Shown: positions 1 to 6,275, numbered from the stretch's first letter. The stretch: DNA of 15,000 nucleotides from UBA4717 sp045580165 (GCA_045580165.1 JAZNNG010000024.1:1-15000); one strand, 5' to 3'. Made by a program: numbers and translations. The notes: generated from the sequence alone by a model not told the origin.

Positions 1-794
1 GACCGCTTGGCCTCCGACTTAATGCTTTTGACAAGCCTGTCCTCGAGCGAGTGGAAGGTGATAACGGCAAGCCGCGCGCCCGGCTTGAGGCTTGAAACCA
101 CTGACCGTACAGCAGGTTCAATAACCTCAAGCTCGCGGTTAACCTCTATTCGAATAGCCTGAAAAGTTCGTTTTGCGGGATGCTTCTCGCCGCCTCTGCC
201 CCCGTCAGGCATGGCGCTGCGTATAATATCGACTAATTCGAAAGTGGTTTTGATCGGGCGCAGTTTGCGCGCTTCAACGATTTTTGCCGCAATACGCGGA
301 GCAAATTTTTCCTCGCCGTACTCAAAAATGATTTTTTTGAGCGAGTCCTTGTCATAGGAATTTATAATATCATACGCGCTGATACCGGTGTCCCTGTTCA
401 TTCGCATATCGAGTGGGGCGTCGTGCATATACGAGAAGCCTCTCTCGGGAGTATCGAGCTGATACGAGGAAACGCCGAGGTCTATGACCGCCCCGTCGAG
501 CGAGTCTATACCGTGCTCTTCAAGCGCGTTTGCGATATTCGAAAAATTGTCGTTGACGAAAATGATCTTGTCGAGATAGTCCTTGAGTCTGACCCTTGAC
601 GCCGCAATGGCATCCTTGTCCTGGTCTACCGCTATCAGACGCGATCCCTCACTCATTCTTTTGAGAATCTCGAGAGAGTGACCGCCGCCTCCAAGCGTAA
701 GGTCGGCAAACACGCCGCCGTGCTCGGGGTTTATCGCGTCAACGCTTTCTTTAAGCAAAACAGAGTAGTGTGAAAAATTTATGTTCTCCGCCAT
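1..794 (-). CDS. rsmH: RsmH, 16S rRNA (cytosine-1402 N4) methyltransferase, C-terminus cut off by window edge
   Basis: This is a SAM-dependent enzyme that methylates N4 of C1402 in 16S rRNA (family knowledge). My translation gives 264 residues before the left edge; the family usually has about 310, so roughly 50 C-terminal residues lie outside. Visible motifs are the SAM-binding loop DLTLGGGGHS (residues 31-40), IAVDQDKDA near residue 54, and the signature DLGVSSYQLDTPERGFSY followed by PLDMRM (about 105-132). Start ATG at 794 follows a weak GAGAG. An in-frame GTG at 809, overlapping the mraZ stop, is an alternative. The gene sits 11 bases behind mraZ, the standard beginning of the division/cell-wall (dcw) cluster, so ftsL and a penicillin-binding protein are expected beyond the left edge. 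Confidence 0.97.
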   Translation of the reverse strand, partial: MAENINFSHYSVLLKESVDAINPEHGGVFADLTLGGGGHSLEILKRMSEGSRLIAVDQDKDAIAASRVRLKDYLDKIIFVNDNFSNIANALEEHGIDSLDGAVIDLGVSSYQLDTPERGFSYMHDAPLDMRMNRDTGISAYDIINSYDKDSLKKIIFEYGEEKFAPRIAAKIVEARKLRPIKTTFELVDIIRSAMPDGGRGGEKHPAKRTFQAIRIEVNRELEVIEPAVRSVVSSLKPGARLAVITFHSLEDRLVKSIKSEAKR

Positions 795-805
795 GACCGC
801 ATCTC

Positions 806-1228
806 TCACAGATTGAGCTTCGCCATCTCGGCGGCAAGGAATTCTCTTGAGTAAGCGGATTTCTGGAGCCAGAGCTCCTCGTTCCATATTTCAACGTGAT
901 CGGCAGCGCCGATGATGTAGACGTTTTTCTCAATTCCCGCAAAGCTTACGAGCTGGACGGGAAGGGTAACTCTGCCCTGAGAATCGGGAGTGCAGGTGGT
1001 AGCGCCCGAAAACATAAAGCGCTTAAGGTCTGCCGTCTGAATCGAGGGGAGGGAGGTGAGCTTCATAGCGAGAGCCTCGGCCGCTTCCTCGGTTATGATA
1101 TTAAGACATCCCTGAACGTTCTGCATTACCATAAAGTTTTCGCCAAGCTGTTCTCTGAGCTTTGCTGGAATGAAAACGCGGTTTTTGGAGTCAAGTGTAT
1201 GCTTGAATTCACCCGAAAAAACTACCAT
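806..1228 (-). CDS. mraZ: MraZ, transcriptional regulator of the dcw cluster
   Basis: A 140-residue DNA-binding protein with two SpoVT/AbrB-like repeats, normally autoregulating the mraZ-rsmH operon as a ring oligomer. The two diagnostic loops are DSKNRVFIPAKLRE (residues 13-26) and DSQGRVTLP (near 82-90). The first carries Asn where many homologues have Gly (DxKGR), a mild variant. The ATG at 1228 was chosen over an in-frame upstream start at 1267 because AAAGGAGGAGG lies directly before it and the family begins MxxGEF/MVVFSGEF. Its promoter and a set of operator-like boxes lie upstream, and rsmH follows after 11 bases. Length matches the family (about 140-150). Confidence 0.97.
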   Translation of the reverse strand: MVVFSGEFKHTLDSKNRVFIPAKLREQLGENFMVMQNVQGCLNIITEEAAEALAMKLTSLPSIQTADLKRFMFSGATTCTPDSQGRVTLPVQLVSFAGIEKNVYIIGAADHVEIWNEELWLQKSAYSREFLAAEMAKLNL

Positions 1229-1283
1229 GAGCCTCCTCCTTTCATCAAAACACTGAAAAAAGTGCAAATTTTACCAAATTTTC

Positions 1284-1318
1284 CACCATTTGGAGCCTAA
1301 AGCCACCACATTGCACCA
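1284..1318 (-). promoter_or_regulatory. Probable MraZ operator: three TGGTG boxes in 10-bp phase
   Basis: On the minus strand TGGTG occurs at 1318-1314, 1308-1304 and 1288-1284, that is at offsets 0, 10 and 30. The missing offset-20 position holds the degenerate AGGCT (1298-1294), and a TGGTA follows at 1276-1272, two bases out of phase. MraZ is known to bind runs of TGGGN-type repeats spaced by 5 bases upstream of its own gene. The boxes lie just downstream of the predicted transcription start, a position that fits repression. Confidence 0.72.
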
Positions 1319-1328
1319 CTTTGATTTA

Positions 1329-1357
1329 ATTATATTAGAAACTTCGCCATTTTTCAA
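1329..1357 (-). promoter_or_regulatory. Vegetative promoter of mraZ-rsmH
   Basis: Minus-strand -35 TTGAAA (1357-1352), 17-bp spacer, -10 TATAAT (1334-1329). Predicted start near 1322, giving a leader of about 95 bases that contains the TGGTG boxes. It is the closest match to a sigma-A promoter in the window. Confidence 0.8.
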
Positions 1358-1432
1358 TAGGGGAAAGGCACTTTTTTCGTCTATGAAGTCAATATATTTG
1401 TAAATATTTTGTTAACGAGGCAAATTTGAACC

Positions 1433-1477
1433 AAAAAAGCAAAAAACGAGGCTGACATAACAACAGTCTCGTTTTTT
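1433..1477 (-). terminator. Rho-independent terminator after coaD
   Basis: A 14-bp stem pairs 1441-1454 with 1464-1477 (one G-U), with a 9-base loop. In the minus direction the 3' arm ends in six T, followed by GC and six more T (1438-1433). It begins about 10 bases after the coaD stop, so it ends the uvrC-rsmD-coaD unit. The A/T-rich arms make it potentially bidirectional, but no plus-strand gene ends here. Confidence 0.85.
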
Positions 1478-1487
1478 CGTATATTAG

Positions 1488-1970
1488 TCAAATCAAGCCT
1501 TTGAGTATCGGTAAAACCGCCTCGGGAACGTACTTTTCATAATCTCCGCCCGATTTTATAAGCTCGTAAAGCGCCGTCGAGCTTACCTCATCAAGTCCCT
1601 TTTCGGGAAAGAGTATCACCGTGTCAAGCGAGGAGTTCCTGTTTTTGTTGAACTCCGCCATTTTCTTCTCGTACTCAAAGTCAACGGCGTTTCTCGCGCC
1701 CTTGACTGCGACGGTTATACCGTTTTTCGCGCAGTAGTCGGCAAGCATACCGCGGTCAACGTCAACGCGTACGTTTTTAAGATGCGATACCGTCGCGCGT
1801 ATCATCTCCACACGGGAGTCAATGTCAAAGCGAGGAGTCTTGTCTGGGTTAATGAACACGGTCACGAAAACCTCACCGTACATTTTTGCCGCGCGCTCAA
1901 TAATGCTCAGATGTCCGACGGTAATGGGGTCAAAGCTCCCCGGAACAAGCGCCTTAATCACGTTCGACAC
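1488..1970 (-). CDS. coaD: CoaD, phosphopantetheine adenylyltransferase
   Basis: Catalyses the fourth step of coenzyme A synthesis, 4'-phosphopantetheine plus ATP to dephospho-CoA. It has 160 residues, the usual size. Visible are the nucleotidyltransferase motif PGSFDPITVGH (10-20, the T/HxGH ATP site), KGARNAVDFEYEKKMAEFN (90-108, substrate and hexamer core) and VSST (129-132). In the last motif a Tyr (135) sits where many homologues have Arg or Lys before the Glu. The start is GTG at 1970, inside the end of rsmD (17-base overlap), with only a weak AAAGAAAG upstream. A second in-frame GTG at 1961 is possible. The rsmD-coaD pairing is common in bacteria; translation is probably coupled to rsmD. 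Confidence 0.96.
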   Translation of the reverse strand: MSNVIKALVPGSFDPITVGHLSIIERAAKMYGEVFVTVFINPDKTPRFDIDSRVEMIRATVSHLKNVRVDVDRGMLADYCAKNGITVAVKGARNAVDFEYEKKMAEFNKNRNSSLDTVILFPEKGLDEVSSTALYELIKSGGDYEKYVPEAVLPILKGLI

Positions 1971-2523
1971 CCGCTTTCTTTGCTATCATGGCTATGTGTA
2001 CGCGCCCGTACTTCGAGGCCTTGAAGATTTCAAAGTACTCACCGAGCTTGCCGTCAAGAAGGGCTTCGTCCTCGGCTTCGCATATTATCTTGCCGCCGTC
2101 CGCTAAAATGTCCGCGTCCATGATTCTTTTAAGAACGTCGGGCACGAGCTTTAATGCGTACGGAGGATCGACGAAAATAAAGTCGAATTTGTGCTTTCCC
2201 GCGACCGAACGGATGTAATCCGTGTAGTCGGTGGTCAGAATGCGACATTTTTGAAAGAGCTTGGTTTTTTGCGCGTTTGCCTTGATTATCGCGGTCGCGT
2301 CCTTCGATGAGTCAACGAATACCGCATGCTCTGCGCCGCGGCTGAGAGCCTCGAGTCCGAGCTGACCGCTTCCACCGAAGAGATCGAGCACAAGAGCGTC
2401 CTCAAGCTCAAAATTTATACTGCTGAATACCGCTTCCTTGACTCTTTCCGCGGTGGGTCTTGTTGCTTCTCCCTCAAGAGTCGTAAGCTTTACGCCTCTT
2501 GCAAGTCCTGTTATTATTCTCAC
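1954..2523 (-). CDS. rsmD: RsmD, 16S rRNA (guanine-966 N2) methyltransferase
   Basis: Methylates N2 of G966 in 16S rRNA using SAM. It has 189 residues, typical of the family. Motifs are RIITGLARGVKL (2-13), TRPTAERVKEAVF (21-33), the SAM site DLFGGSGQLGLEALSRGA (47-64) and the catalytic DPPY (119-122). The start is GTG at 2523 with AAAGGA about 8 bases upstream, a site lying within the end of uvrC. Only one base separates the uvrC stop from this start, and the 3' end overlaps coaD by 17 bases, so all three are almost certainly one transcript. Confidence 0.96.
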   Translation of the reverse strand: MRIITGLARGVKLTTLEGEATRPTAERVKEAVFSSINFELEDALVLDLFGGSGQLGLEALSRGAEHAVFVDSSKDATAIIKANAQKTKLFQKCRILTTDYTDYIRSVAGKHKFDFIFVDPPYALKLVPDVLKRIMDADILADGGKIICEAEDEALLDGKLGEYFEIFKASKYGRVHIAMIAKKAGVERD

Positions 2524-2524
2524 G

Positions 2525-4381
2525 TTAATTTCCTTTCGCAGAATTACTGCTCCTAAAATAACTCGTTATATTTTGGGCGTCAGCCGATGTGATACCGGGA
2601 ACCTCCATAAGCTCTGCCGTGCTCGCCGCCTTGATCTTAGCAAGACTCTTGAAATGAGCGAGAAGGCGCTTCGCCTTGGCTTTTCCGATACCGTGTATCT
2701 CCTCAAGAGTGGAGGTCTTGACGGATTTGCGCTTGGCATTACCCATTCGGGTGATGGAGTATCTGTGGACCTCCTCCTGAAGCTTGTATATGAAAACGAA
2801 CACAGACTGCTCGCGCGCTATTGCAATTTCATTCTGATCGTCGGTCAGCGCACGGGTCTTGTGGTATTCGTCCTTGACCATTCCGAAAACGGGAATGTCA
2901 AGACCGAGCTCATCTATAAGCGAACGTACCGCGGCAACGTGGGTGCGTCCGCCGTCAAGGAGAATAAGGTCGGGTGGATTTGAGAAGGAGCCCTCGGGGT
3001 CGGACAGATGCGCGAGTCGGCGGCTCAGCGCCTGACGCATTGACGCATAGTCGTCCTGACCGTCGATGCTTATCTTGAACGAACGGTAGTCGCTTTTCTT
3101 GAGCTTTCCGTTTTCGGCGACTATCATTCCCGCCGTGACGTTATCCTTGCCGAGGTTTGAAATATCGTAAGCCTCTATCCTCTCGGGGACTACCTCAAGA
3201 GCAAGCAGCGACGCAAGCTTTACGAGTACGGCGTTGTCGTGCTCGGTTTCCTTTGTGTAAAGCTTTGCGCTCTGCTTTGCGTTCTCGTGTACCATATCGC
3301 AAAGAGCCCTTTTCTCGCCCTTTTGGGGTATCTGCACGTAGACACGCGAGCCTGCTTTTGCCGACAAAAACTCGGTCAGCATATTTTGGTCGTCCTCGTC
3401 AAGAGGGTAAGAGATAAGGATCTCCTTCGGAATGAATTCGCGCCTTGTGTATAGCTCGCACAGAAAAGAGGTGATGGTCTCACTGTCGACGATCCTGTCA
3501 GCACCCCAGGTGTGATTTTCACTGTCGGTAACGCTTCCCGAACGGATAAAGAAAATGGAAAGACTCGAGCAAACACTGTCTTCATAAACAGAGATAACGT
3601 CCTCGTCAAGCTCGGGAGAGCCGACCACCTTCTGTTTTTGCCATAAGCTTTTGAGTGCGTTCATTCTGTCGCGGTAACGCGCGGCGGACTCAAAGCGAAG
3701 CTCCTCCGACGCCTTTTCCATCTTTTCTCTGAGGGAGGCCTCAGCTTCCTTGTACGAGCCGCGTAGGAATGAGATTATTTCCTTAAATATCGCCTTGTAT
3801 TCCTCGCTTGAAATGCCGCCTGCACAGGGCGCGGAGCAAAAGCCGAGATGACTGTTGAGACAGGGACGGCTCTTGCCGATGTCGCGAGGGAATTCCTTGT
3901 CGCAGGAGGCGACTCCGAAGGATTTCTGAATGGTCTGTATTATAGAATACACGGCGCTGGCACTTGAATATGGACCGAAATATTTCGCATTGTCATTCTG
4001 CCTGCGGCGTGTCATTGTTATTTTTGGAAAGGGCGAGTCGATGTTGATTTTTATATATGGGTAGGATTTGGCGTCCTTGAGTCTGATGTTGTATTTGGGG
4101 GAGTATTGCTTGATGAGGCTGTTTTCTAAGGTAAGAGCCTCCATTTCGGAGTCGGTGAGAATGTAGTCGAAGGTGGCGACGGACGCGACCATTCGTTCGC
4201 ATTTGATGTCCTTATGCGAGTCGTGGAAATACTGAGAAACGCGGTTTTTGAGAGCGCGTGATTTTCCGACGTATATTACCTTTCCAAGCTTATCCCGCAT
4301 GATGTAAACACCGGGCGAGAGGGGCAGGGAAAGTGCTTTTTCGAGGAGCTCACTTTTAGTGAGCGAAAAGCTTTTTTCCAT
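2525..4381 (-). CDS. uvrC: UvrC, excinuclease ABC subunit C
   Basis: Makes both incisions in nucleotide excision repair together with UvrB. It has 618 residues. In order: GIY-YIG nuclease (GVYIMRDKLGKVIYVGKS, about 24-41); four cysteines C160, C174, C182 and C186 with the spacing of the UvrC iron-sulfur site; a UVR UvrB-binding segment (about 205-245); the RNase H-like nuclease with AYDISNL (D406), GQDDY (D443/D444), LLDGGRTH (D476) and EEVHR (H539); and a C-terminal helix-hairpin-helix pair (EIHGIGKAKAKRLL, MEVPGIT). ATG 4381 was chosen because GGAG lies upstream and the family begins just before the GIY domain. The frame stays open another 324 bases upstream, but that stretch is repeat DNA. 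rsmD starts one base after its stop. No clear promoter of its own was found. Confidence 0.97.
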   Translation of the reverse strand: MEKSFSLTKSELLEKALSLPLSPGVYIMRDKLGKVIYVGKSRALKNRVSQYFHDSHKDIKCERMVASVATFDYILTDSEMEALTLENSLIKQYSPKYNIRLKDAKSYPYIKINIDSPFPKITMTRRRQNDNAKYFGPYSSASAVYSIIQTIQKSFGVASCDKEFPRDIGKSRPCLNSHLGFCSAPCAGGISSEEYKAIFKEIISFLRGSYKEAEASLREKMEKASEELRFESAARYRDRMNALKSLWQKQKVVGSPELDEDVISVYEDSVCSSLSIFFIRSGSVTDSENHTWGADRIVDSETITSFLCELYTRREFIPKEILISYPLDEDDQNMLTEFLSAKAGSRVYVQIPQKGEKRALCDMVHENAKQSAKLYTKETEHDNAVLVKLASLLALEVVPERIEAYDISNLGKDNVTAGMIVAENGKLKKSDYRSFKISIDGQDDYASMRQALSRRLAHLSDPEGSFSNPPDLILLDGGRTHVAAVRSLIDELGLDIPVFGMVKDEYHKTRALTDDQNEIAIAREQSVFVFIYKLQEEVHRYSITRMGNAKRKSVKTSTLEEIHGIGKAKAKRLLAHFKSLAKIKAASTAELMEVPGITSADAQNITSYFRSSNSAKGN

Positions 4382-4418
4382 AATAATTGCTCCGAAAAAA
4401 TGAAATAAAGGGGCGTGG

Positions 4419-4469
4419 GCAAATCCCCATAGATAAACGTGTATGGGTGGAGATTGCACTTGCCGCAAG
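4419..4469 (-). repeat. 51-bp direct repeat, copy 1 (uvrC-proximal)
   Basis: Matches 4543-4593 in 47 of 51 positions, same orientation, offset 124. Read on the minus strand it starts with the near-palindrome CTTGCGGCAAG. It then folds: GCAATC pairs with GATTTGC (one bulged T) and CCCATA pairs with TATGGG, around a 10-base loop CACGTTTATC, with an unpaired TCCA on one side. Confidence 0.85.
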
Positions 4470-4479
4470 ATAAAATGCG

Positions 4480-4534
4480 CGCCCAAAAGTTTTTGGGCGA
4501 CTTTTTTCAAAAAGTCGCAAAAGCGCGAAGCGCG
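4480..4534. repeat. Cluster of three short perfect hairpins between the repeat copies
   Basis: Hairpin A: CGCCCAAAA (4480-4488) pairs with TTTTGGGCG (4491-4499), 9 bp, 2-base loop. Hairpin B: GCGACTTTTT (4497-4506) pairs with AAAAAGTCGC (4509-4518), 10 bp, 2-base loop. A and B share 4497-4499 and so cannot both be fully formed. Hairpin C: GCGC (4523-4526) with GCGC (4530-4533). On the minus strand C is followed by TTTT and could be a weak terminator. Confidence 0.75.
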
Positions 4535-4542
4535 GAATAAAA

Positions 4543-4593
4543 GCAAATCCCCACAGATAAACGTGTATGGGTAGAGATTACACTTGCAGCAAG
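4543..4593 (-). repeat. 51-bp direct repeat, copy 2 (HPr-proximal)
   Basis: Second copy of the unit at 4419-4469. On the minus strand the four differences are: the centre of the palindrome (CTTGCTGCAAG); one stem C to T, turning a C-G pair into U-G; one base in the unpaired TCTA; and one stem A to G (TGTGGG), turning a U-A pair into U-G. The fold is thus kept in minus-strand RNA, whereas the plus strand would carry A-C mismatches. Confidence 0.85.
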
Positions 4594-4616
4594 CGTATCG
4601 CCTGTCGGGCGTCCAG

Positions 4617-4634
4617 ACCTTTTTACAAAAAGGT
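4617..4634. repeat. Perfect 8-bp hairpin with 2-base loop
   Basis: ACCTTTTT (4617-4624) pairs with AAAAAGGT (4627-4634). It has the same design as hairpin B at 4497-4518: a T5/A5 core with a 2-base loop. No T-run follows on either strand, so it is not a normal terminator. Confidence 0.65.
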
Positions 4635-4711
4635 ACGAAAAAAGTACGAAAACCGAAACAGAACATAGGGTTCCGGCTCTCGTACTGTCTGTTATCGCCG
4701 TGCAAACAGAG

Positions 4712-4755
4712 CGCCGGACGCGGAATCGACTGCTACAAGGCAGACTTGTCCGACG
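4712..4755 (-). other. Two-tier stem-loop downstream of HPr
   Basis: On the minus strand CGTCGGAC (4755-4748) pairs with GTCCGGCG (4719-4712) over 8 bp with one U-G. Inside it, CTGC (4743-4740) pairs with GCAG (4733-4730) around a 6-base loop. It lies about 45 bases after the HPr stop. It may protect the HPr mRNA 3' end or belong to a structured RNA. No T-run follows. Confidence 0.4.
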
Positions 4756-4800
4756 GGCGGTCATAGTGCAAAAACGAGTGAATTGACGTGTATCTGCGGC

Positions 4801-5064
4801 TTATTCGCCGAAGCAGGAGTCTATAAGCTCGGTAAGACCTGCAACAGCCTCATCCTCGTCGGGACCGTCTGCTATAAGCTTAACCGTCATTCCCTTAACA
4901 ATGCCGAGGGAAAGTACGCCGAGAAGGCTCTTTGCGTTAACGCGCTTGTCGTCCTTTTCGACAGAGATAGAGCTTTTGTAGGTGTTTGCTTTCTGAATAA
5001 AGAAGGTAGCGGGTCTTGCGTGAAGACCGACAACGTTCTTGATGGTTACGTCACAGGATTTCAT
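4801..5064 (-). CDS. ptsH: HPr-type phosphocarrier protein
   Basis: HPr relays phosphate from enzyme I to sugar-specific EIIA proteins in the PTS; in Gram-positives it is also regulated by HPr kinase. It has 87 residues, the family size. The active-site loop is GLHARPA with His15, and the regulatory site is KSLLGVLSLGI with Ser46, both at the canonical numbers. This separates it from Crh, which lacks His15. ATG 5064 is preferred; a GTG six bases upstream at 5070 is in frame, and the AAAGGA box lies 10 and 4 bases from these respectively. No other PTS gene (enzyme I, EII) is adjacent; the gene stands alone between two transcription units, with two promoters upstream. It could serve regulation more than transport, which the sequence does not decide. 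Confidence 0.94.
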   Translation of the reverse strand: MKSCDVTIKNVVGLHARPATFFIQKANTYKSSISVEKDDKRVNAKSLLGVLSLGIVKGMTVKLIADGPDEDEAVAGLTELIDSCFGE

Positions 5065-5119
5065 ATACACAATTTCCTTTCATCAATTTACCGACTGATT
5101 TCCGTTTTAATTACCATAT

Positions 5120-5147
5120 ATTATATGCTACGGGTAATAGCGAACAA
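5120..5147 (-). promoter_or_regulatory. HPr promoter P2 (proximal)
   Basis: Minus-strand TTGTTC (5147-5142), 16-bp spacer, TATAAT (5125-5120). Predicted start near 5113, leader about 49 bases. The -10 is perfect, the -35 moderate. Confidence 0.5.
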
Positions 5148-5160
5148 TATCCTATTAAAA

Positions 5161-5189
5161 AGTATATCAAAAATCAGAGAATAAATCAA
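5161..5189 (-). promoter_or_regulatory. HPr promoter P1 (distal)
   Basis: Minus-strand TTGATT (5189-5184), 17-bp spacer ending in TGA, TATACT (5166-5161); the TGA makes an extended -10 (TGATATACT). Predicted start near 5154. The same hexamers, spacing and extension occur at the kinase promoter (14123-14151). Confidence 0.65.
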
Positions 5190-5242
5190 TAGCCAAGCCT
5201 TTGCCTTTTTGAACAAAAAAAACAGTCACAAGTGCGTAAGTG

Positions 5243-5274
5243 TTGGCATTTTGCCAAAAAAGCCGTTATTCGGC
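5243..5274 (-). terminator. Probable terminator of the rimM-to-DUF4330 operon
   Basis: On the minus strand GCCG (5274-5271) pairs with CGGC (5265-5262), followed by six T (5261-5256). The stop codon of the last gene lies in the loop. A second hairpin, TTGGCA with TGCCAA (5257-5252 and 5248-5243), follows at once. The first stem is only 4 bp, so efficiency is uncertain. Confidence 0.5.
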
Positions 5275-5754
5275 GCGGGTCACGTCGGTTACTATAATAT
5301 TAACGTATATCTTTCCGCTTTGAACCGAGATGGTGCTTCCGGGTGCAATATACTTAGTGTTGCCGAGAAGAAAGCCCTCGCTTGAGAAGGTTCCGCTTGA
5401 GAAAAACGAGCCTCTCATATCGCTTCTGCCGCTTGCAGACGCGCTCTTTACGTATCTGCCGTCAGCGGTCTCGTTGAATTCCTCTGCGGGCTCGAATACA
5501 AATCCGCCCTCAAGGGCGCCGAGATATTCGTTTGAGCCGACAATGAAGAATTTGTCGCCCTCGGCGAAAAACTCCTCGCTTGTTTCCTTGATATCCTTAA
5601 CGAGAAATGATATCGATGCGTTTTCCTGATTGTTCGATGATTTCACTATATCGACGACCTGATATCTTACGATAATTCCCGCGATACAGCCGATAAACAG
5701 TATTAATATAAGTAGGTCTATCGCATTGAAGCGCGTTTTGGTTTTGCTTGCCAT
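5266..5754 (-). CDS. DUF4330-type membrane-anchored protein A
   Basis: A protein of 162 residues resembling the DUF4330 family, whose function is unknown to me. A basic N-terminus (MASKTKTRFN) precedes the FNxID motif and one membrane helix (about 12-29, IDLLILILFIGCIAGIIV). The remaining 130 residues are rich in Ser, Gly and beta-strand-like stretches and are predicted outside the membrane. The C-terminus (GSTISVQSGKIYVNIIVTDV) matches the paralogue in general pattern. ATG 5754 has an AAGG box about 8 bases upstream. It is the last gene of the operon, 23 bases behind its paralogue. By context it may assist the O-antigen-ligase-like protein, but that is inference only. Confidence 0.75.
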   Translation of the reverse strand: MASKTKTRFNAIDLLILILFIGCIAGIIVRYQVVDIVKSSNNQENASISFLVKDIKETSEEFFAEGDKFFIVGSNEYLGALEGGFVFEPAEEFNETADGRYVKSASASGRSDMRGSFFSSGTFSSEGFLLGNTKYIAPGSTISVQSGKIYVNIIVTDVTRAE

Positions 5755-5777
5755 AGTTGTACCTTACCTTTCTTTGG

Positions 5778-6275
5778 TTATTCTACTTCCTTTACGGAGA
5801 TGCAGTATGCGGTACCCGCGTATTCGGGAAGGCGGACGTAAACGAGAGTGCCGACCGACACCTCAAAGCCAGATATACTGTAGCGTTCCGTGCCGGGGTT
5901 CTTGACAGCGTCTGCGTCTACCACAAAGCATACGTTTGAGTGCTCGGGGTAGAGAGTGTTTACCGACTCGCCCGTTTCGTGATTAAATGCAGAATATACG
6001 GCGGGAGTGGAATAAAAGTCGACGACTGTGCCGAGATTGTATTTTGCAGTTCCCTCGATAAGGCTCTTTCCGATGTTTGCGGCGGCGTTGTCAACAAGCT
6101 CGTCGCGTTCGTCCCTTACCTCGAGGGTGTATTGTATCTTGACTGTGTCGGAGCTGTTTCCCGCGCTTCTGTTGAATATGAAGATATAGGCAAGAAGCGC
6201 GATCGCCGCGAGAATAATGACCGTAATAATAACGTCTACCAGATTGAATTTACGCTTTTTCGTTGAAAATTCCAT
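5778..6275 (-). CDS. DUF4330-type membrane-anchored protein B
   Basis: 165 residues, same plan as its downstream neighbour: a charged start (MEFSTKKRKFNLVDV, with FNxxD before the helix), one membrane helix (about 14-34) and an external domain of some 130 residues. Shared features are the pre-helix FN-x-x-D, the basic cluster and a C-terminal run of short beta-like segments (SVGTLVYVRLP, YCISVKEV). Outside these regions the two proteins have diverged strongly, so the duplication is old. ATG 6275 has a strong AAGGAG box. The distance to the isomerase gene upstream is 30 bases. Function unknown; DUF4330 assignment is by recognition, not by a search. Confidence 0.75.
   Translation of the reverse strand: MEFSTKKRKFNLVDVIITVIILAAIALLAYIFIFNRSAGNSSDTVKIQYTLEVRDERDELVDNAAANIGKSLIEGTAKYNLGTVVDFYSTPAVYSAFNHETGESVNTLYPEHSNVCFVVDADAVKNPGTERYSISGFEVSVGTLVYVRLPEYAGTAYCISVKEVE

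Larger units (their letters stand above)
4382..4800. other. Structured, repeat-containing spacer between HPr and uvrC (419 bases)
   Basis: No credible gene. The stretch holds two 51-bp direct repeats, three closely packed hairpins between them, one further 8-bp hairpin at 4617-4634 and a two-tier stem at 4712-4755. Open frames through it (for example the uvrC frame up to 4705 and another at 4507-4764) give Cys/Phe/Arg-rich peptides without any family resemblance and pass through both repeat copies in different frames. No terminator with a convincing T-run after HPr and no good uvrC promoter could be identified, so read-through from HPr to uvrC cannot be excluded. Confidence 0.7.

Noticed and set aside
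896..1300. Plus-strand open frame of 134 codons opposite mraZ
   Set aside because: Shadow of mraZ on the other strand; mraZ motifs are unmistakable and its ribosome site is strong.
2438..2983. Plus-strand open frame of 181 codons opposite rsmD/uvrC
   Set aside because: Antisense to the C-terminal domain of UvrC and the start of rsmD; no ribosome site or recognisable domain.
4382..4705. N-terminal extension of UvrC by 108 residues in the same open frame
   Set aside because: It runs through both 51-bp repeats and hairpins, has a Cys/Phe-rich composition unlike UvrC, and the family starts at the GIY-YIG domain; ATG 4381 has its own GGAG.
4507..4764. Minus-strand open frame of 85 codons in the spacer
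   Set aside because: Lies over the repeat and hairpin DNA, has no convincing ribosome site and no family resemblance.
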